NCBI RefSeq assembly: GCF_013369335.1
Contig: NZ_SZQJ01000007.1
Span: 186,001 to 250,000, forward strand
DNA length: 64,000 bases
Direction of reading: 5' to 3'
Source of the DNA: Vibrio sp. JPW-9-11-11
GTDB taxonomy: Bacteria; Pseudomonadota; Gammaproteobacteria; Enterobacterales; Vibrionaceae
In this document: one piece after another, positions 50,832-61,134 of the stretch
Numbering within the stretch: the stretch's first letter is position 1
How the letters are laid out: every line of letters begins with the position of its first letter
The notes under the pieces: model-generated
Databases searched by the model: none
Told to the model about the DNA's origin: nothing
The model's input: only the letters and a program-made list of their open reading frames with translations
Made by a program: the position numbers and the translations under genes

Positions 50832-53051
50832 CTAGCCCAAACGCTTAACAGACATAACATCGCGAATCTGCTCAACCCGTTTTGAAACCCGTTGCAAGAT
50901 TTCAATGTTGGTCACTTCAAGATCAAAATCCATAATCGCCATCTGACGTCGGTAATCGACGCGGTTTTTCATACTGGTCACTTTGATTTTCTCGTTGGCA
51001 AATAACGTAGTAATGTCTTTGAGCAAGCCACTACGCTCCATCGCCTCCACTCGCACGGTGAGAATGTAAGATCCGACGAAACCGCTGCCCCAAACCGTAT
51101 CAATAATTCGCTCTGGGGCATGGTGGCGCAACTCTTCCAGCTGTTCACAATCACTGCGATGGACTGATATACCGCGACCTTGAGTGATATAACCACAAAT
51201 ATCATCGCCAGGAATAGGTTGGCAACAGCGGGCGAGATGCGTCATGAGATTATCCACACCTTCGACAACGACAGCATCTTTCTTCGGCCGACTTTGGGCC
51301 GGCGCTTTATTCACCGCCTCTTGAAGTTTCTCATATGCTTGTTGATCTTCTTCTTCTGCGGTGGGCTTATTCACCAAGGCATTAATATGATTAATGATTT
51401 GATTGATACGCAGGTCGCCACTGCCCACCCCGACATAGAGCTCATCGGCGCTATTCACGTTGAAACGTTTCAGCGCGTAGTGCTCAGCGTCTTTAAGTGT
51501 TGCGCCGATTTTCGCTAGTTCATCCTCTAAAATCTCGCGTCCTGCTTCGAGGTTTTTTTCACGTGACTGCTTACGGAACCAAGCGTTGATCTTGGCGCGC
51601 GCTCTACCAGAGGTCACAAAGCCCATGTTAGGGTTCAACCAGTCGCGCGACGGGTTAGGCTCTTTCGAGGTGATGATTTCGACCTGGTCGCCCATCTGCA
51701 ACTTATGCGTAAACGGAACAATACGCCCCGCCACTTTAGCACCGATGCAACGATGACCGACCTCTGAGTGAATATGGTAAGCAAAGTCCAGCGGCGTCGC
51801 GCCCATTGGCAAGTCAACCACATCACCGCGCGGCGTGAAGGCATACACTCGGTCATCAAAAACCTGACTGCGCAGCTCATCGAGCATTTCTCCTGAATCG
51901 GACATTTCTTCTTGCCAATCTAGCAGTTTACGTAGCCAAGTGATCTTCTCATCGTAGCCGCTACGGCCACCGCCACCCTCTTTATATTTCCAGTGCGCAG
52001 CCACCCCAAGCTCCGAATCTTCGTGCATATCTTTGGTACGAATCTGTATCTCGATAGTCTTGCCTTCAGGGCCTAAGATCACGGTGTGAATTGACTGATA
52101 GCCATTCGGCTTAGGGTTAGCGACATAATCGTCAAATTCACTGGGTAAGTGCTTGTACTTGGTATGCACCATACCTAGCGCGGCGTAACAGTCTTGCAGT
52201 TTATCGGCAATGATCCGCACAGCTCGGACATCAAACAGCTCATCAAACGCTAAGCCTTTTTTCTGCATCTTGCGCCAAATACTGTAAATATGCTTTGGCC
52301 TACCGCTGACCTCAGCATTGATCCCGGATGCCTTCATTTCCGCTGTCAGATCGTCGACGAAGTTTTTTATGTACTGTTCACGTACAATTCGGCGCTCTGA
52401 AAGCTGTTTAGCGATCTGCTTGTAGGTTTCCGGTTGTTGGTAACGAAACGCGTAATCTTCAATTTCCCATTTAAGCTGACCAATGCCCAGACGATTGGCG
52501 AGCGGCGCATAAATATTGGCACACTCTTTGGCCACCGCACGGCGCACTTCGTCAGGGGCTTTTTTTACTTCAATGAGGTTACAAATACGTTCAGCAAGTT
52601 TGATGATCACACAGCGGAAATCGTCCACCATGGCCAACAACATTCGGCGAACGTTGTCGACTTGTGACGAAGCGGCGCTTCCTTCGAGGGTGATATTGAG
52701 CTGCCCCAACGCCGCCATCTCTTCAACACCATCAATCAGCTTGATGGTTTCTTTGCCAAAATCTTCTTCAAATTGTTCGCGTGGATACGCACCATTGGTG
52801 ACCAGAGGGAACAACATGGCTGCGACTAACGTCGCCTTATCCATCGATAAGGTAATGAGGATTTCGATCATTTCTCGGCCACGCCACAGCAGCAAAGGCC
52901 CCTGTGTATTGCCCTCTAAAATCGTCTCGCCCCGCAGATAAACCTCTTTAAGGCGTTTGGCAACGCCTGGCTCTTGGCCGAGGCTGGCTATCCACTTGTC
53001 TAGCTCAAACTGTTCGTCTTGATTTAAATGTGCGCTTCTTACCGCAACCAT
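50832..53051 (-). CDS. relA: (p)ppGpp synthetase I RelA
   Basis: RelA (739 residues) makes the alarmone (p)ppGpp when uncharged tRNA enters the ribosome. The N-terminal hydrolase-like domain lacks the HD motif, so it is inactive; the synthetase domain (about 240-380) carries EFDDYVANPKPNGYQSIHT, where EFDD is the RelA-type EXDD variant. TGS (about 405-465), helical, zinc-finger (RCCQPIPGDDICGYIT near 615) and ACT (about 665-739) domains follow. The start MVAVRSAHLNQ at 53051 agrees with homologues; the ribosome site is modest. It is 71 nt downstream of rlmD on the same strand. Confidence 0.97.
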   Translation of the reverse strand: MVAVRSAHLNQDEQFELDKWIASLGQEPGVAKRLKEVYLRGETILEGNTQGPLLLWRGREMIEILITLSMDKATLVAAMLFPLVTNGAYPREQFEEDFGKETIKLIDGVEEMAALGQLNITLEGSAASSQVDNVRRMLLAMVDDFRCVIIKLAERICNLIEVKKAPDEVRRAVAKECANIYAPLANRLGIGQLKWEIEDYAFRYQQPETYKQIAKQLSERRIVREQYIKNFVDDLTAEMKASGINAEVSGRPKHIYSIWRKMQKKGLAFDELFDVRAVRIIADKLQDCYAALGMVHTKYKHLPSEFDDYVANPKPNGYQSIHTVILGPEGKTIEIQIRTKDMHEDSELGVAAHWKYKEGGGGRSGYDEKITWLRKLLDWQEEMSDSGEMLDELRSQVFDDRVYAFTPRGDVVDLPMGATPLDFAYHIHSEVGHRCIGAKVAGRIVPFTHKLQMGDQVEIITSKEPNPSRDWLNPNMGFVTSGRARAKINAWFRKQSREKNLEAGREILEDELAKIGATLKDAEHYALKRFNVNSADELYVGVGSGDLRINQIINHINALVNKPTAEEEDQQAYEKLQEAVNKAPAQSRPKKDAVVVEGVDNLMTHLARCCQPIPGDDICGYITQGRGISVHRSDCEQLEELRHHAPERIIDTVWGSGFVGSYILTVRVEAMERSGLLKDITTLFANEKIKVTSMKNRVDYRRQMAIMDFDLEVTNIEILQRVSKRVEQIRDVMSVKRLG

Positions 53052-53122
53052 TAGTTTCGTCCCGTTATTTTTTTGTCGTCGAACCACGCGAATTGAGACT
53101 CTCAATCACCGCTTTAGTTCGT

Positions 53123-54442
53123 TTAATCCTTTACAAACAGTGCCATCGACTCAAGATGGCTGGTATGAGGAAACATATCCAGCATACCCAGTTTTTGTAA
53201 TCGATAGCCCTGCTTAAGCAAGCTGTGGGAGTCCCTGGCTAGCGTAGCAGGGTTACATGAAACATACACCACACGGCTCGCGCCTAGCGTTGATATTTGC
53301 TCGATAACGCCACTCGCTCCAGCTCGGGCTGGATCGAGCAATATTTTATCAAATTTTTCGTCAGCCCAGGGCAGACCAGAGACCTCTTGTTCCAAATTTG
53401 CTTGGTAAAAACGGGCGTTATCAATTTGGTTCACGCGCGCGTTTTCGCTCGCTTTACTCACCATCGCATCAACCCCTTCTACCCCAACCACCTGTGACAC
53501 TTTTTGCGCAACAGGTAAGCTGAAGTTGCCCAAACCACAAAACAGGTCGAGCACGCGGTCTTGCTGCTTAAGCTCTAACCACGCAAGGGCTTGGCTCACC
53601 ATGTCGCGGTTAACACTCTGATTAACCTGAATAAAATTATTCGGTTCGAACGGTATTGTTACCCCTGCGTCACAATAGTAAGGAATTTCACCGGCGACGC
53701 GCTCTAACTGTTCAGCTTGAGGCATCAAGTACAGTGTCGCATGATGTTGCTCGGCAAAGTTCAGCAACGCTTGCTTATCTCGCTCAACGAGTGGCTTTAG
53801 ATGGCGTAGCACCATCACTTTTGCATTATCGCCTTTAACAAGTTCTACGTGCCCTAGCTGCTCTTGATGAGCAAAGCTTTGCAACAACTGATGCAAAGGG
53901 GAAATCAGTTGGTTGAGCTCAACATCCAATATTGGGCAATCCCCAATCGTGACGATCTCTTTGCTGTGCTTTTTGCGAAAACCAAACTCCAGCTGCTGAG
54001 TTCGCTTGTTGAACTTTATACTAATCCGAGTTCGGCGACGATAACCTTGATCTGGGCCGACAAGCGGTGCTTCCGGAACGATACTCTGCCCTGCAAATTT
54101 CTCCATCAACTGACTTAAGGTCTGCTGTTTGTAAACTTGCTGTGACGCAACATCGAGGTGCTGCATATTGCAGCCGCCGCACTCTTGATAATACTGACAT
54201 ATTGGCTCAACACGTTGTTCACTGGCTTTTTGCACCTTAATCAGGTTGGCACGAGCATATTTACTCTTACTTTCAGTCAGTTGTGCCAACACTTGCTCCC
54301 CAGGCAAACCTCCCTCGATAAACACCGGCTTTCTGCTCTGATAAGCGATACCTGCGCCATGATGATCGAGCTTTTCAATCGTAAATAACTGGTGCTTGGT
54401 GTTGAGTTGATTTTTCTTCTTAGGTTGGAAAAAACGCGCCAT
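53123..54442 (-). CDS. rlmD: 23S rRNA (uracil(1939)-C5)-methyltransferase RlmD
   Basis: RlmD/RumA (439 residues) methylates U1939 of 23S rRNA using S-adenosylmethionine. A TRAM domain (about 17-72) is followed by the Fe-S cluster cysteines in [10 protein letters not shown] near 83-92, and a methyltransferase domain with [14 protein letters not shown] (about 293-306) and the nucleophile and base region [12 protein letters not shown] (about 390-402). The N-terminal basic [12 protein letters not shown] is typical. It precedes relA, as in E. coli rlmD-relA, and diverges from barA, which in E. coli is also next to rlmD. Confidence 0.96.
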   Translation of the reverse strand: MARFFQPKKKNQLNTKHQLFTIEKLDHHGAGIAYQSRKPVFIEGGLPGEQVLAQLTESKSKYARANLIKVQKASEQRVEPICQYYQECGGCNMQHLDVASQQVYKQQTLSQLMEKFAGQSIVPEAPLVGPDQGYRRRTRISIKFNKRTQQLEFGFRKKHSKEIVTIGDCPILDVELNQLISPLHQLLQSFAHQEQLGHVELVKGDNAKVMVLRHLKPLVERDKQALLNFAEQHHATLYLMPQAEQLERVAGEIPYYCDAGVTIPFEPNNFIQVNQSVNRDMVSQALAWLELKQQDRVLDLFCGLGNFSLPVAQKVSQVVGVEGVDAMVSKASENARVNQIDNARFYQANLEQEVSGLPWADEKFDKILLDPARAGASGVIEQISTLGASRVVYVSCNPATLARDSHSLLKQGYRLQKLGMLDMFPHTSHLESMALFVKD

Positions 54443-54620
54443 AGTGGTTGCCTGTGTCTATTGGCCAAACGGCCTATTGCTCGAAAAAGTGCTTACGTGC
54501 CAGCTTTTGTGTCTCAATCATTGTCTGAGTCGACCGAGTTGATTATGCTTAACGATTCGGCAGTCTCATCTTTTAATTGCGACTATTTTCCCATATCCAC
54601 ACCACGATGTTTAGACAATA

Positions 54621-57407
54621 ATGACCAGATATGGCTTGCGCGCTCGCGTTATTACTCTCACTTTAGCTCCAACCCTGATCATTGGATTGCTGTTGAGTGC
54701 ATTTTTCTCGTTTAATCGCTACCACGATCTCGAGACCCAAGTGGTCAATTCTGGTTTAAATATTATTGAGCCACTGGCCATCGCCAGTGAAGAAGGGCTC
54801 AAAAATAACAGTCGCGAGTCGGTACGTCGCATCATCAGCTATGCGCACCGAAAGAACTCAAAATTTGTACGCAGTATTGCTGTTTTTGATTACAACCACG
54901 AGCTGTTCGTGACCTCAAATTTCCACCCTAACTTTGAACTGCTGACTTTCCCTAAAAATGAGCCCATCCCTATGCTGGTGAGCTCAGACCTCGATAAAAA
55001 TACCCTTGTGCTGCGCGCCCCCATTATCGCGGAGTCGGGAGTGGTCGCCACAATGCGAGGACAAAGCACCAATCCTGCGCTTGGTTATGTGGCGATCGAG
55101 CTCGATCTGTCTTCACTTCGCTTACAACAGTACCAAGAGATCTTTTCCGCCTGTTTAGTGCTGTTAATTGGGTTGGGGTTATCGGCGATGTTTGCCTATC
55201 GCCTCATGCACGACGTTACACGTCCTATCTCGCATATGAAAAACATGGTCGACCGTATTCGCCGTGGTCACCTGGATGTGCGAATTGAAGGCAAAATGCA
55301 TGGTGAGCTGGATTCACTAAAAAACGGTATCAACGCGATGGCGGTCTCTTTGTCGGAATACCACGTCGAGATGCAACACAGTATCGATCAAGCGACCTCT
55401 GACTTGCGAGAAACGTTAGAGCAACTCGAAATTCAAAACGTCGAGCTTGATATCGCCAAAAAACGTGCTCAAGAGGCGGCACGAGTCAAATCAGAGTTTC
55501 TTGCCAATATGTCACATGAGCTTCGCACCCCGCTCAATGGCGTGATTGGGTTTACCCGTCAGATGCTCAAGACAACCTTAACCAACAGCCAAGCCGATTA
55601 TTTGCAGACCATTGAAAAATCGGCCAAGAACTTACTCAATATCATTAACGATATTCTCGACTTCTCTAAACTCGAAGCGGGTAAGCTGGCACTTGAGAAC
55701 ATCCCGTTTGACTTCCAAGGTTCGCTTGAAGAAGTGGTCAGCTTGCAAGCCACCAGCGCCCATGAAAAAGGGCTAGAATTGACCCTAAAAATTGACCCTA
55801 AGATCCCACCGGGGTTAATCGGCGATCCACTACGTATCCAGCAAGTGTTAACCAACTTAGTCGGCAACTCAATTAAGTTTACCGAACGAGGCAATATCGA
55901 TATCAGTGTCGAACTACGCTCCCAGCGTGACGATTTGGTCGAACTGCAATTTATGGTACGCGACACCGGGATTGGTATTTCTGAGCGTCAGCAATCACAA
56001 CTATTCCAAGCCTTTAGCCAAGCCGATGCCAGCATCTCTCGACGCTATGGCGGCACTGGTTTGGGCTTAGTCATTACCCAAAAACTGGTCAGCCAAATGG
56101 GCGGTGAAATCAGTTTGACCAGCCGATTACACCAAGGCTCTACTTTCTGGTTTACACTGCGTTTGAGCGCAACCGATATGCCGGTCAGTGAGTTGTTGGA
56201 AACACAAACTCTGCGCCAACGTCGTCTGCTGCTGGTTGAACCGAACATGCAAGCGGCCTCGGTGATTCAACAGACTCTCACACAAGAGGGGTTAATCGTC
56301 ACCTATCGCTCTTCGCTGCCCGAAGAGATCGAACACTATGACTACGTGCTGCTCAACCTAGCGCCAAACCGTGATAACGATACCGCCAGCGTCGAAATTT
56401 GGGTGGAGCATGCGCTACAATGCGCCTCTCATGTTGTCGTCGGTACCCCAAGTACAGCTCTGGCTTTATCAGACCACTTGATTCAAAAATACCCGATCCA
56501 CTGTATAACTAAGCCTCTATCACGTCGCAAACTGCTACAAACGTTGGTGGCGAATCAAGATAACGTGCCCCGATTAGAGTCTCTGCCTGAGCAAAGCGAA
56601 ACTCTGCCGCTGACGGTAATGGCGGTTGACGATAATCCGGCCAACCTTAAATTGATCAGCGCCTTACTCCAAGAACGTGTTGAACGAGTCATTACTTGCA
56701 CCAATGGGGTTGATGCCGTGGAGCAAGCGCAAACTCAACAGTTTGATATCATCCTGATGGATATTCAGATGCCACACATGGATGGCGTGACGGCTTGCAA
56801 AAAGATCAAGCAGACTGACCTAAACACTCATACGCCCGTTATCGCAGTCACGGCGCATGCAATGAGTGGCGAACGTGACCGATTGCTCAATGCGGGAATG
56901 GACGACTACCTAACGAAACCGATTGAAGAGCATGTCTTGCAGCAAGTTTTGATGCACTGGAGCCCACATACAAGTCAACAAGCGCTGCAGAAGCTCGATA
57001 TTACCAGCACACCAGTAACAGTGCCGCTAGATGACGCCGCAATCAGTAGCGAGCACAACACCATTATCATCGACTGGCAAGCGGCGCTAAAACAGTCGGC
57101 CAACAAAGAAGATTTAGCGCGCGATATGCTAAAGATGCTGGTCGATTCCATTCCCGAGGTGAGTGCCATTGTTGAAGGTGCTCTGGAAGACGACCATTTC
57201 GATATTGAGCAGCTTATCCATTATGTCCACAAACTGCACGGCAGCAGCTCCTATTGCGGCGTACCGCGCTTAAAGAGCGTTTGTGCGGCGATTGAAAAAG
57301 AGCTACGTTCAGGGGCAAGTATTGAAGAGATCGAACCAGAGCTGTTCGAGCTGCAAGATGAAATGGAAAAGGTCGTCGCCAGCGCGAAGCCATACATAGA
57401 GAGTTAA
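54621..57407 (+). CDS. barA: Hybrid sensor kinase BarA/VarS
   Basis: The 928-residue protein is the tripartite hybrid kinase BarA (VarS in Vibrio), which phosphorylates UvrY/VarA and so drives the Csr small RNAs. Order: helix 10-30, periplasmic sensor (about 31-165), helix about 170-192, HAMP (about 193-245), HisKA with His299 in ANMSHELRTPLNG, HATPase (about 400-520, SRRYGGTGLGLVI), a degenerate receiver-like segment (about 530-650), a receiver domain with Asp714 in ILMDIQMPHMDG, and an HPt domain with His870 in VHKLHGSSSY. It diverges from rlmD by 178 nt, a gap in which I see no convincing promoter. The ribosome site is weak. Confidence 0.95.
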   Translation: MTRYGLRARVITLTLAPTLIIGLLLSAFFSFNRYHDLETQVVNSGLNIIEPLAIASEEGLKNNSRESVRRIISYAHRKNSKFVRSIAVFDYNHELFVTSNFHPNFELLTFPKNEPIPMLVSSDLDKNTLVLRAPIIAESGVVATMRGQSTNPALGYVAIELDLSSLRLQQYQEIFSACLVLLIGLGLSAMFAYRLMHDVTRPISHMKNMVDRIRRGHLDVRIEGKMHGELDSLKNGINAMAVSLSEYHVEMQHSIDQATSDLRETLEQLEIQNVELDIAKKRAQEAARVKSEFLANMSHELRTPLNGVIGFTRQMLKTTLTNSQADYLQTIEKSAKNLLNIINDILDFSKLEAGKLALENIPFDFQGSLEEVVSLQATSAHEKGLELTLKIDPKIPPGLIGDPLRIQQVLTNLVGNSIKFTERGNIDISVELRSQRDDLVELQFMVRDTGIGISERQQSQLFQAFSQADASISRRYGGTGLGLVITQKLVSQMGGEISLTSRLHQGSTFWFTLRLSATDMPVSELLETQTLRQRRLLLVEPNMQAASVIQQTLTQEGLIVTYRSSLPEEIEHYDYVLLNLAPNRDNDTASVEIWVEHALQCASHVVVGTPSTALALSDHLIQKYPIHCITKPLSRRKLLQTLVANQDNVPRLESLPEQSETLPLTVMAVDDNPANLKLISALLQERVERVITCTNGVDAVEQAQTQQFDIILMDIQMPHMDGVTACKKIKQTDLNTHTPVIAVTAHAMSGERDRLLNAGMDDYLTKPIEEHVLQQVLMHWSPHTSQQALQKLDITSTPVTVPLDDAAISSEHNTIIIDWQAALKQSANKEDLARDMLKMLVDSIPEVSAIVEGALEDDHFDIEQLIHYVHKLHGSSSYCGVPRLKSVCAAIEKELRSGASIEEIEPELFELQDEMEKVVASAKPYIES

Positions 57408-57420
57408 GCGTTAACTCTCT
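57398..57420. other. Hairpin overlapping the barA and acpS stop codons
   Basis: AGAGAGTTAA-GCG-TTAACTCTCT is a perfect 10-bp stem that includes both stop codons of the convergent genes. The T-run is short on either strand, so it is at best a weak terminator, but it is the only candidate in the 3-nt gap. Confidence 0.5.
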
Positions 57421-57791
57421 AAAATAACAGTGGCCACCGCGTAATGACGTTCATCTGAAATGGACAGGTGGATACTCGCCACCTGTTTTTGTTGTGCGAT
57501 AGCTTCGGCCTGACCTGATAAGCTCAACAAAGGTTTACCAAACTCATCATTGGTCACTTGAAAATCATGGAATGTCACCCCTGCTGCGATGCCAGTGCCA
57601 AGCGCTTTAGACGCGGCTTCCTTTGCGGCAAAACGCTTGGCCAAAAAGCGGCCCTGCTGCTTAATTTGAGTGAACGTCGCCCATTCGCCTTCAGTCAAAA
57701 TACGTTTAGCAAAAGGCTCGCCAGTGCGAGCGAGGGCTTTTTCCACTCGCTCAATTTCAGCAATATCGGTGCCTAAGCCTACAATCGCCAT
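57411..57791 (-). CDS. acpS: Holo-[acyl-carrier-protein] synthase
   Basis: AcpS (126 residues; E. coli 126) transfers phosphopantetheine from CoA to acyl carrier protein. The metal-binding [16 protein letters not shown] at the N-terminus (Asp9-type residue) and [15 protein letters not shown] (Glu in the catalytic pair) near residue 57-71 are intact; the C-terminal [14 protein letters not shown] completes the fold. It begins 2 nt after the pdxJ stop and is the last gene of the lepA to acpS series, the standard order. Confidence 0.97.
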   Translation of the reverse strand: MAIVGLGTDIAEIERVEKALARTGEPFAKRILTEGEWATFTQIKQQGRFLAKRFAAKEAASKALGTGIAAGVTFHDFQVTNDEFGKPLLSLSGQAEAIAQQKQVASIHLSISDERHYAVATVILES

Positions 57792-57793
57792 GA

Positions 57794-58525
57794 CTAACGA
57801 CGCGCTTCAACCATGATCGCTTTCATATCGGCAACCGCTTTATCCAAGCCATCAAACACGGCGCGACCGATAATTGAATGACCAATGTTCAACTCAAAAA
57901 TCTCTGGAATTGCCGCGATTAGCGCTACGTTGTGGTAAGTCAAACCGTGGCCGGCGTTCACCGTTATTCCGAGGTCAGCCGCATAACTCGCGCCCGCCGC
58001 AATCTTTTTCAGTTCGCTTTGCTGCTCCTGTTCGGTCTCCGCATCGGCGTAATGGCCGGTGTGCAACTCGATAAACGGCGCACCACACGCTTTGGCCGCG
58101 TCAATCTGCTCACGGTCAGCATCAATAAACAGAGAAACTTTAATGCCCGCCTCTGTCAAGCGTTGTGTCGCGGCCTTAACTTTGTCTAAATGCCCAACCA
58201 CATCTAAGCCACCTTCAGTGGTGAGTTCTTCACGCTTTTCTGGGACCAAGCAGACGTATTCAGGCTTTGTTTGCAGCGCGATATCGACCATCTCGTCGGT
58301 CACGGCCATCTCTAAATTCATTCGGGTTTGCAGCGTTTCACGTAGGATACGTACGTCGCGATCTTTGATATGACGACGGTCTTCACGAAGGTGGATTGTG
58401 ATTCCATCTGCCCCTGCGCGTTCAGCGATCTCAGCCGCATGAACTGGGTCAGGATACTTAGTACCACGCGCATTACGTAGTGTCGCGATATGGTCGATGT
58501 TTACACCGAGGTAAATTGAGCTCAT
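57794..58525 (-). CDS. pdxJ: Pyridoxine 5'-phosphate synthase
   Basis: PdxJ (243 residues) condenses 1-deoxyxylulose 5-phosphate with aminoacetone 3-phosphate in vitamin B6 synthesis. The TIM-barrel markers are all present: [17 protein letters not shown] at the N-terminus, [12 protein letters not shown] near 48, [16 protein letters not shown] near 92, and the C-terminal [11 protein letters not shown] and [14 protein letters not shown]. Its ATG overlaps the recO stop (ATGA). It precedes acpS, as in E. coli pdxJ-acpS. Confidence 0.98.
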   Translation of the reverse strand: MSSIYLGVNIDHIATLRNARGTKYPDPVHAAEIAERAGADGITIHLREDRRHIKDRDVRILRETLQTRMNLEMAVTDEMVDIALQTKPEYVCLVPEKREELTTEGGLDVVGHLDKVKAATQRLTEAGIKVSLFIDADREQIDAAKACGAPFIELHTGHYADAETEQEQQSELKKIAAGASYAADLGITVNAGHGLTYHNVALIAAIPEIFELNIGHSIIGRAVFDGLDKAVADMKAIMVEARR

Positions 58526-59244
58526 TTTCCAATACTCCGTTTGGGAATCATACTAAGAAAGAGTTCCCTGCTTTTTAATGGTTTGCCGCCAAGATACGGC
58601 TTTAAGGCTATGCGTGTAAAGCGTTTTGCCGCCTTGAGCTGCTCTTTTGTCGTGAAACGGCGTTCGCTGATGGCAATCAATTCGTCACCGACAAAGGTCA
58701 GGTTGTCATGACGCACTGACGCGATAAAACCTTTCTGCTCACGATAGCGATAGGTCATGTTAGGGTCTATCGGCTCGCCCGTGCCGGCACAATGCAAAAA
58801 ATCAACGCCATACCCCATCGCCGATAATAAGGCCAATTCGAAGCGGCGCAATGCAGGCTCTGGATTATCACTTTGAGCGAGCTCTGTCAGCGCGTGTAAA
58901 TAGTCATGAAACAGGGCGGGCATCGGCACTTCAGCCATTAATACCCGTCCCATTAACTCATTCACATACATGGCTGAATAGAGGTTAATTCCCGAGAGAG
59001 GCAATCCCAAACTGATCGGCTCGGCCTGTCTGAGTGTTTTCATCGAACCATTGCCAGACCACTTGAGCAACAAGGGCGTAAAAGGTTGTAGTGCCCCTTT
59101 CAGATTCGAACGCTTGCTACGTGCACCTTTTGACATCAAGGTCACTCGACCATACTCTTCGCTAAAGACATCTAAGATCAAGCTCGACTCACTGTACGGT
59201 CGCCTGTGCAGCACAAAGCAGCGCTGTAAGCCTTCTGATGACAT
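58522..59244 (-). CDS. recO: DNA repair protein RecO
   Basis: RecO (240 residues) works with RecR and RecF to load RecA at gaps and anneals SSB-coated DNA. It has an N-terminal OB fold (about 5-80: [37 protein letters not shown]) and a helical C-terminal domain. The four-Cys zinc site of some RecO proteins is absent, as in E. coli. AGAAGGTAAT supports the ATG at 59244; a 16-codon extension upstream overlaps the intergenic region before it and is not conserved. Era is 79 nt upstream and pdxJ overlaps its end. Confidence 0.95.
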   Translation of the reverse strand: MSSEGLQRCFVLHRRPYSESSLILDVFSEEYGRVTLMSKGARSKRSNLKGALQPFTPLLLKWSGNGSMKTLRQAEPISLGLPLSGINLYSAMYVNELMGRVLMAEVPMPALFHDYLHALTELAQSDNPEPALRRFELALLSAMGYGVDFLHCAGTGEPIDPNMTYRYREQKGFIASVRHDNLTFVGDELIAISERRFTTKEQLKAAKRFTRIALKPYLGGKPLKSRELFLSMIPKRSIGK

Positions 59245-59323
59245 ATTACCTTCTAATCGAAAAAAGGAGCCAATTGGCTCCTTTATTGTCACTTGGGGAG
59301 CGAAGCGTCATGCCTCTCTCTGG

Positions 59324-60301
59324 TTATAGATCGTCGATGTATCCCAGCGAACGAAGCGCACGCTCGTCGTCAGCCCAACCTGATTTCACTTTCACCCATG
59401 TTTCCAGGTAGACCTTACGGCCAAACAGCTCTTCCATATCAAGACGCGCTTCACGACCGATAGTTTTGATCTTCTCGCCGCCCTTACCGATGACCATTTT
59501 CTTCTGACCAGAACGTTCTACCAAGATCAACGCGTTGATATGGAAACCATCAGTCTCTGGGTTGTAATCAAAGCGCTCAATCTCTACCGTGACAGAGTAA
59601 GGCAACTCTTCACCGGTAAAGCGCATCAATTTTTCTCGTACGATTTCTGACGCCATAAAACGCTGAGAGCGATCGGTGACATACTCTTCTGGAAAATGGT
59701 GTGTCGCTTTAGGCAGGTGCTCTCGCACATGCTTGCGTAACACATCGATGTTCTTGCCCTGTTTCGCCGAAATAGGCACCACATCAACGAAGTCCATCTT
59801 TTTCGACATTTCCATCATATGCAACATCACGTCGTTGCGATCTTGCACGTTATCCACTTTGTTAACGCACAAAACGACTGGGAAATTAGACTTCTGCAAC
59901 TTAGTCAGAACCATCTCATCGTCGTTAGTCCAGTGGGTCCCATCGACAAGGAAGAACACTAGATTTACATCACTGAGTGAGGAGTTCGCAGCGCGGTTCA
60001 TCAAACGGTTGATGGCACGCTTCTCTTCAATATGTAGACCCGGAGTATCAACGTATATTGCTTGATAATCCCCTTCAGTATCGACACCCATGATACGGTG
60101 ACGCGTAGTCTGAGGTTTACGTGAGGTAATCGAAATTTTTTGGCCGAGAATGCGGTTCAATAGGGTCGACTTACCCACGTTCGGGCGGCCCACAATCGCC
60201 ACAAAACCACAGTGTTGGTTTTCTGGAGAGCTCGGCTGCTCATTGCTCGATGAGAAGAACGCGTCGATGTCGAAATCGTTGTTGTCAGTTGAATCAGTCA
60301 T
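59324..60301 (-). CDS. era: Ribosome-associated GTPase Era
   Basis: Era (325 residues) is an essential GTPase binding 16S rRNA and the inner membrane during 30S assembly. It has G1 GRPNVGKST near residue 38, G3 DTPGLH and G4 NKVD in the GTPase domain, and a C-terminal KH domain ([20 protein letters not shown] near 265). It has an Asp/Ser-rich N-terminal extension of about 30 residues relative to E. coli Era. The ATG lies 8 nt inside the end of rnc, the usual rnc-era overlap. Confidence 0.97.
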   Translation of the reverse strand: MTDSTDNNDFDIDAFFSSSNEQPSSPENQHCGFVAIVGRPNVGKSTLLNRILGQKISITSRKPQTTRHRIMGVDTEGDYQAIYVDTPGLHIEEKRAINRLMNRAANSSLSDVNLVFFLVDGTHWTNDDEMVLTKLQKSNFPVVLCVNKVDNVQDRNDVMLHMMEMSKKMDFVDVVPISAKQGKNIDVLRKHVREHLPKATHHFPEEYVTDRSQRFMASEIVREKLMRFTGEELPYSVTVEIERFDYNPETDGFHINALILVERSGQKKMVIGKGGEKIKTIGREARLDMEELFGRKVYLETWVKVKSGWADDERALRSLGYIDDL

Positions 60302-60971
60302 TGGTCAATTGCTCTAGTGCTAATTCCGCAGCCGCTTGTTCTGCCTTGCGGCGGCTGGTGCCTTTACCAATAACAGGTTGTCCAATACCTGCTACGTCAC
60401 ACGAAACCGTAAATTCTTGGTTGTGTGCTTCACCTTTAATATTAGTCACTGTATAGGCGGGCAGTGGTTTTCTTCGCCCCTGCAAAAACTCCTGCAGACG
60501 CGTCTTGGGATCTTTTTGCGATACACCTGGCTTGATCGCGTCTAAGCGCGTCTGATACCAGCTCAAAATAATACCTCGTACTACTTCAATATCGCTATCG
60601 AGATAGATGGCACCAATGATCGCTTCCACCGCGTCAGCAAGAATGGAATCACGGCGGAAACCGCCACTTTTTAGCTCACCTGGACCTAATTTTAAGTGAT
60701 CTCCTAGTTCGAATTCACGACCTAGTTCCGCTAGCGTTTTGCCACGTACTAACGTCGCTCGCATACGGCTCATGTCACCCTCATTCACTTTCGGGAAACG
60801 GTGATAAAGATCATCAGCAATGACAAAACTTAAAATTGAATCGCCCAGAAATTCGAGACGCTCATTATGTTTTCCATTAGCGCTGCGATGTGTCAGCGCT
60901 AAACTGATAAGCTCAGCATCATTGAACTGATAGCCGAGCCTTTTTTCTAGTTTTACTGTAGGAGAATTCAT
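60294..60971 (-). CDS. rnc: Ribonuclease III
   Basis: RNase III (225 residues; E. coli 226) cleaves double-stranded RNA, including rRNA precursors. The catalytic signature [15 protein letters not shown] with Asp44 and Glu40, and the second acidic set in [13 protein letters not shown] near 113-125, are intact; a double-stranded RNA-binding domain (about 155-224) ends in [16 protein letters not shown]. The 163-nt leader between lepB and rnc contains a long hairpin (61032-61094) comparable to the rncO site where E. coli RNase III cleaves its own mRNA. Confidence 0.97.
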   Translation of the reverse strand: MNSPTVKLEKRLGYQFNDAELISLALTHRSANGKHNERLEFLGDSILSFVIADDLYHRFPKVNEGDMSRMRATLVRGKTLAELGREFELGDHLKLGPGELKSGGFRRDSILADAVEAIIGAIYLDSDIEVVRGIILSWYQTRLDAIKPGVSQKDPKTRLQEFLQGRRKPLPAYTVTNIKGEAHNQEFTVSCDVAGIGQPVIGKGTSRRKAEQAAAELALEQLTND

Positions 60972-61031
60972 GCTCTCTGAATAATAGTGTTGAATATTCT
61001 AACTAGTTGATTTCACAGCTAGGTAACAAAG

Positions 61032-61094
61032 AAATCCAGCCCGATAAACATAGCTGTGCTATGTCATTCGGGCGGCCAGCGTTGCGGTGGATTT
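61032..61094 (-). promoter_or_regulatory. Hairpin in the rnc leader (rncO-like)
   Basis: Three arm pairs nest: AAATCCA / TGGATTT (61032-61038 / 61088-61094), GCCCGA / TCGGGC (61039-61044 / 61068-61073) and ACATAGC / GCTATGT (61048-61054 / 61058-61064), with a 14-nt bulge on one side. There is no T-run. It starts 61 nt upstream of the rnc start in the mRNA and fits an RNase III target. Confidence 0.6.
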
Positions 61095-61134
61095 ATACAG
61101 TCAACAACGCTGTGATAACAACTATGACGAAAAT

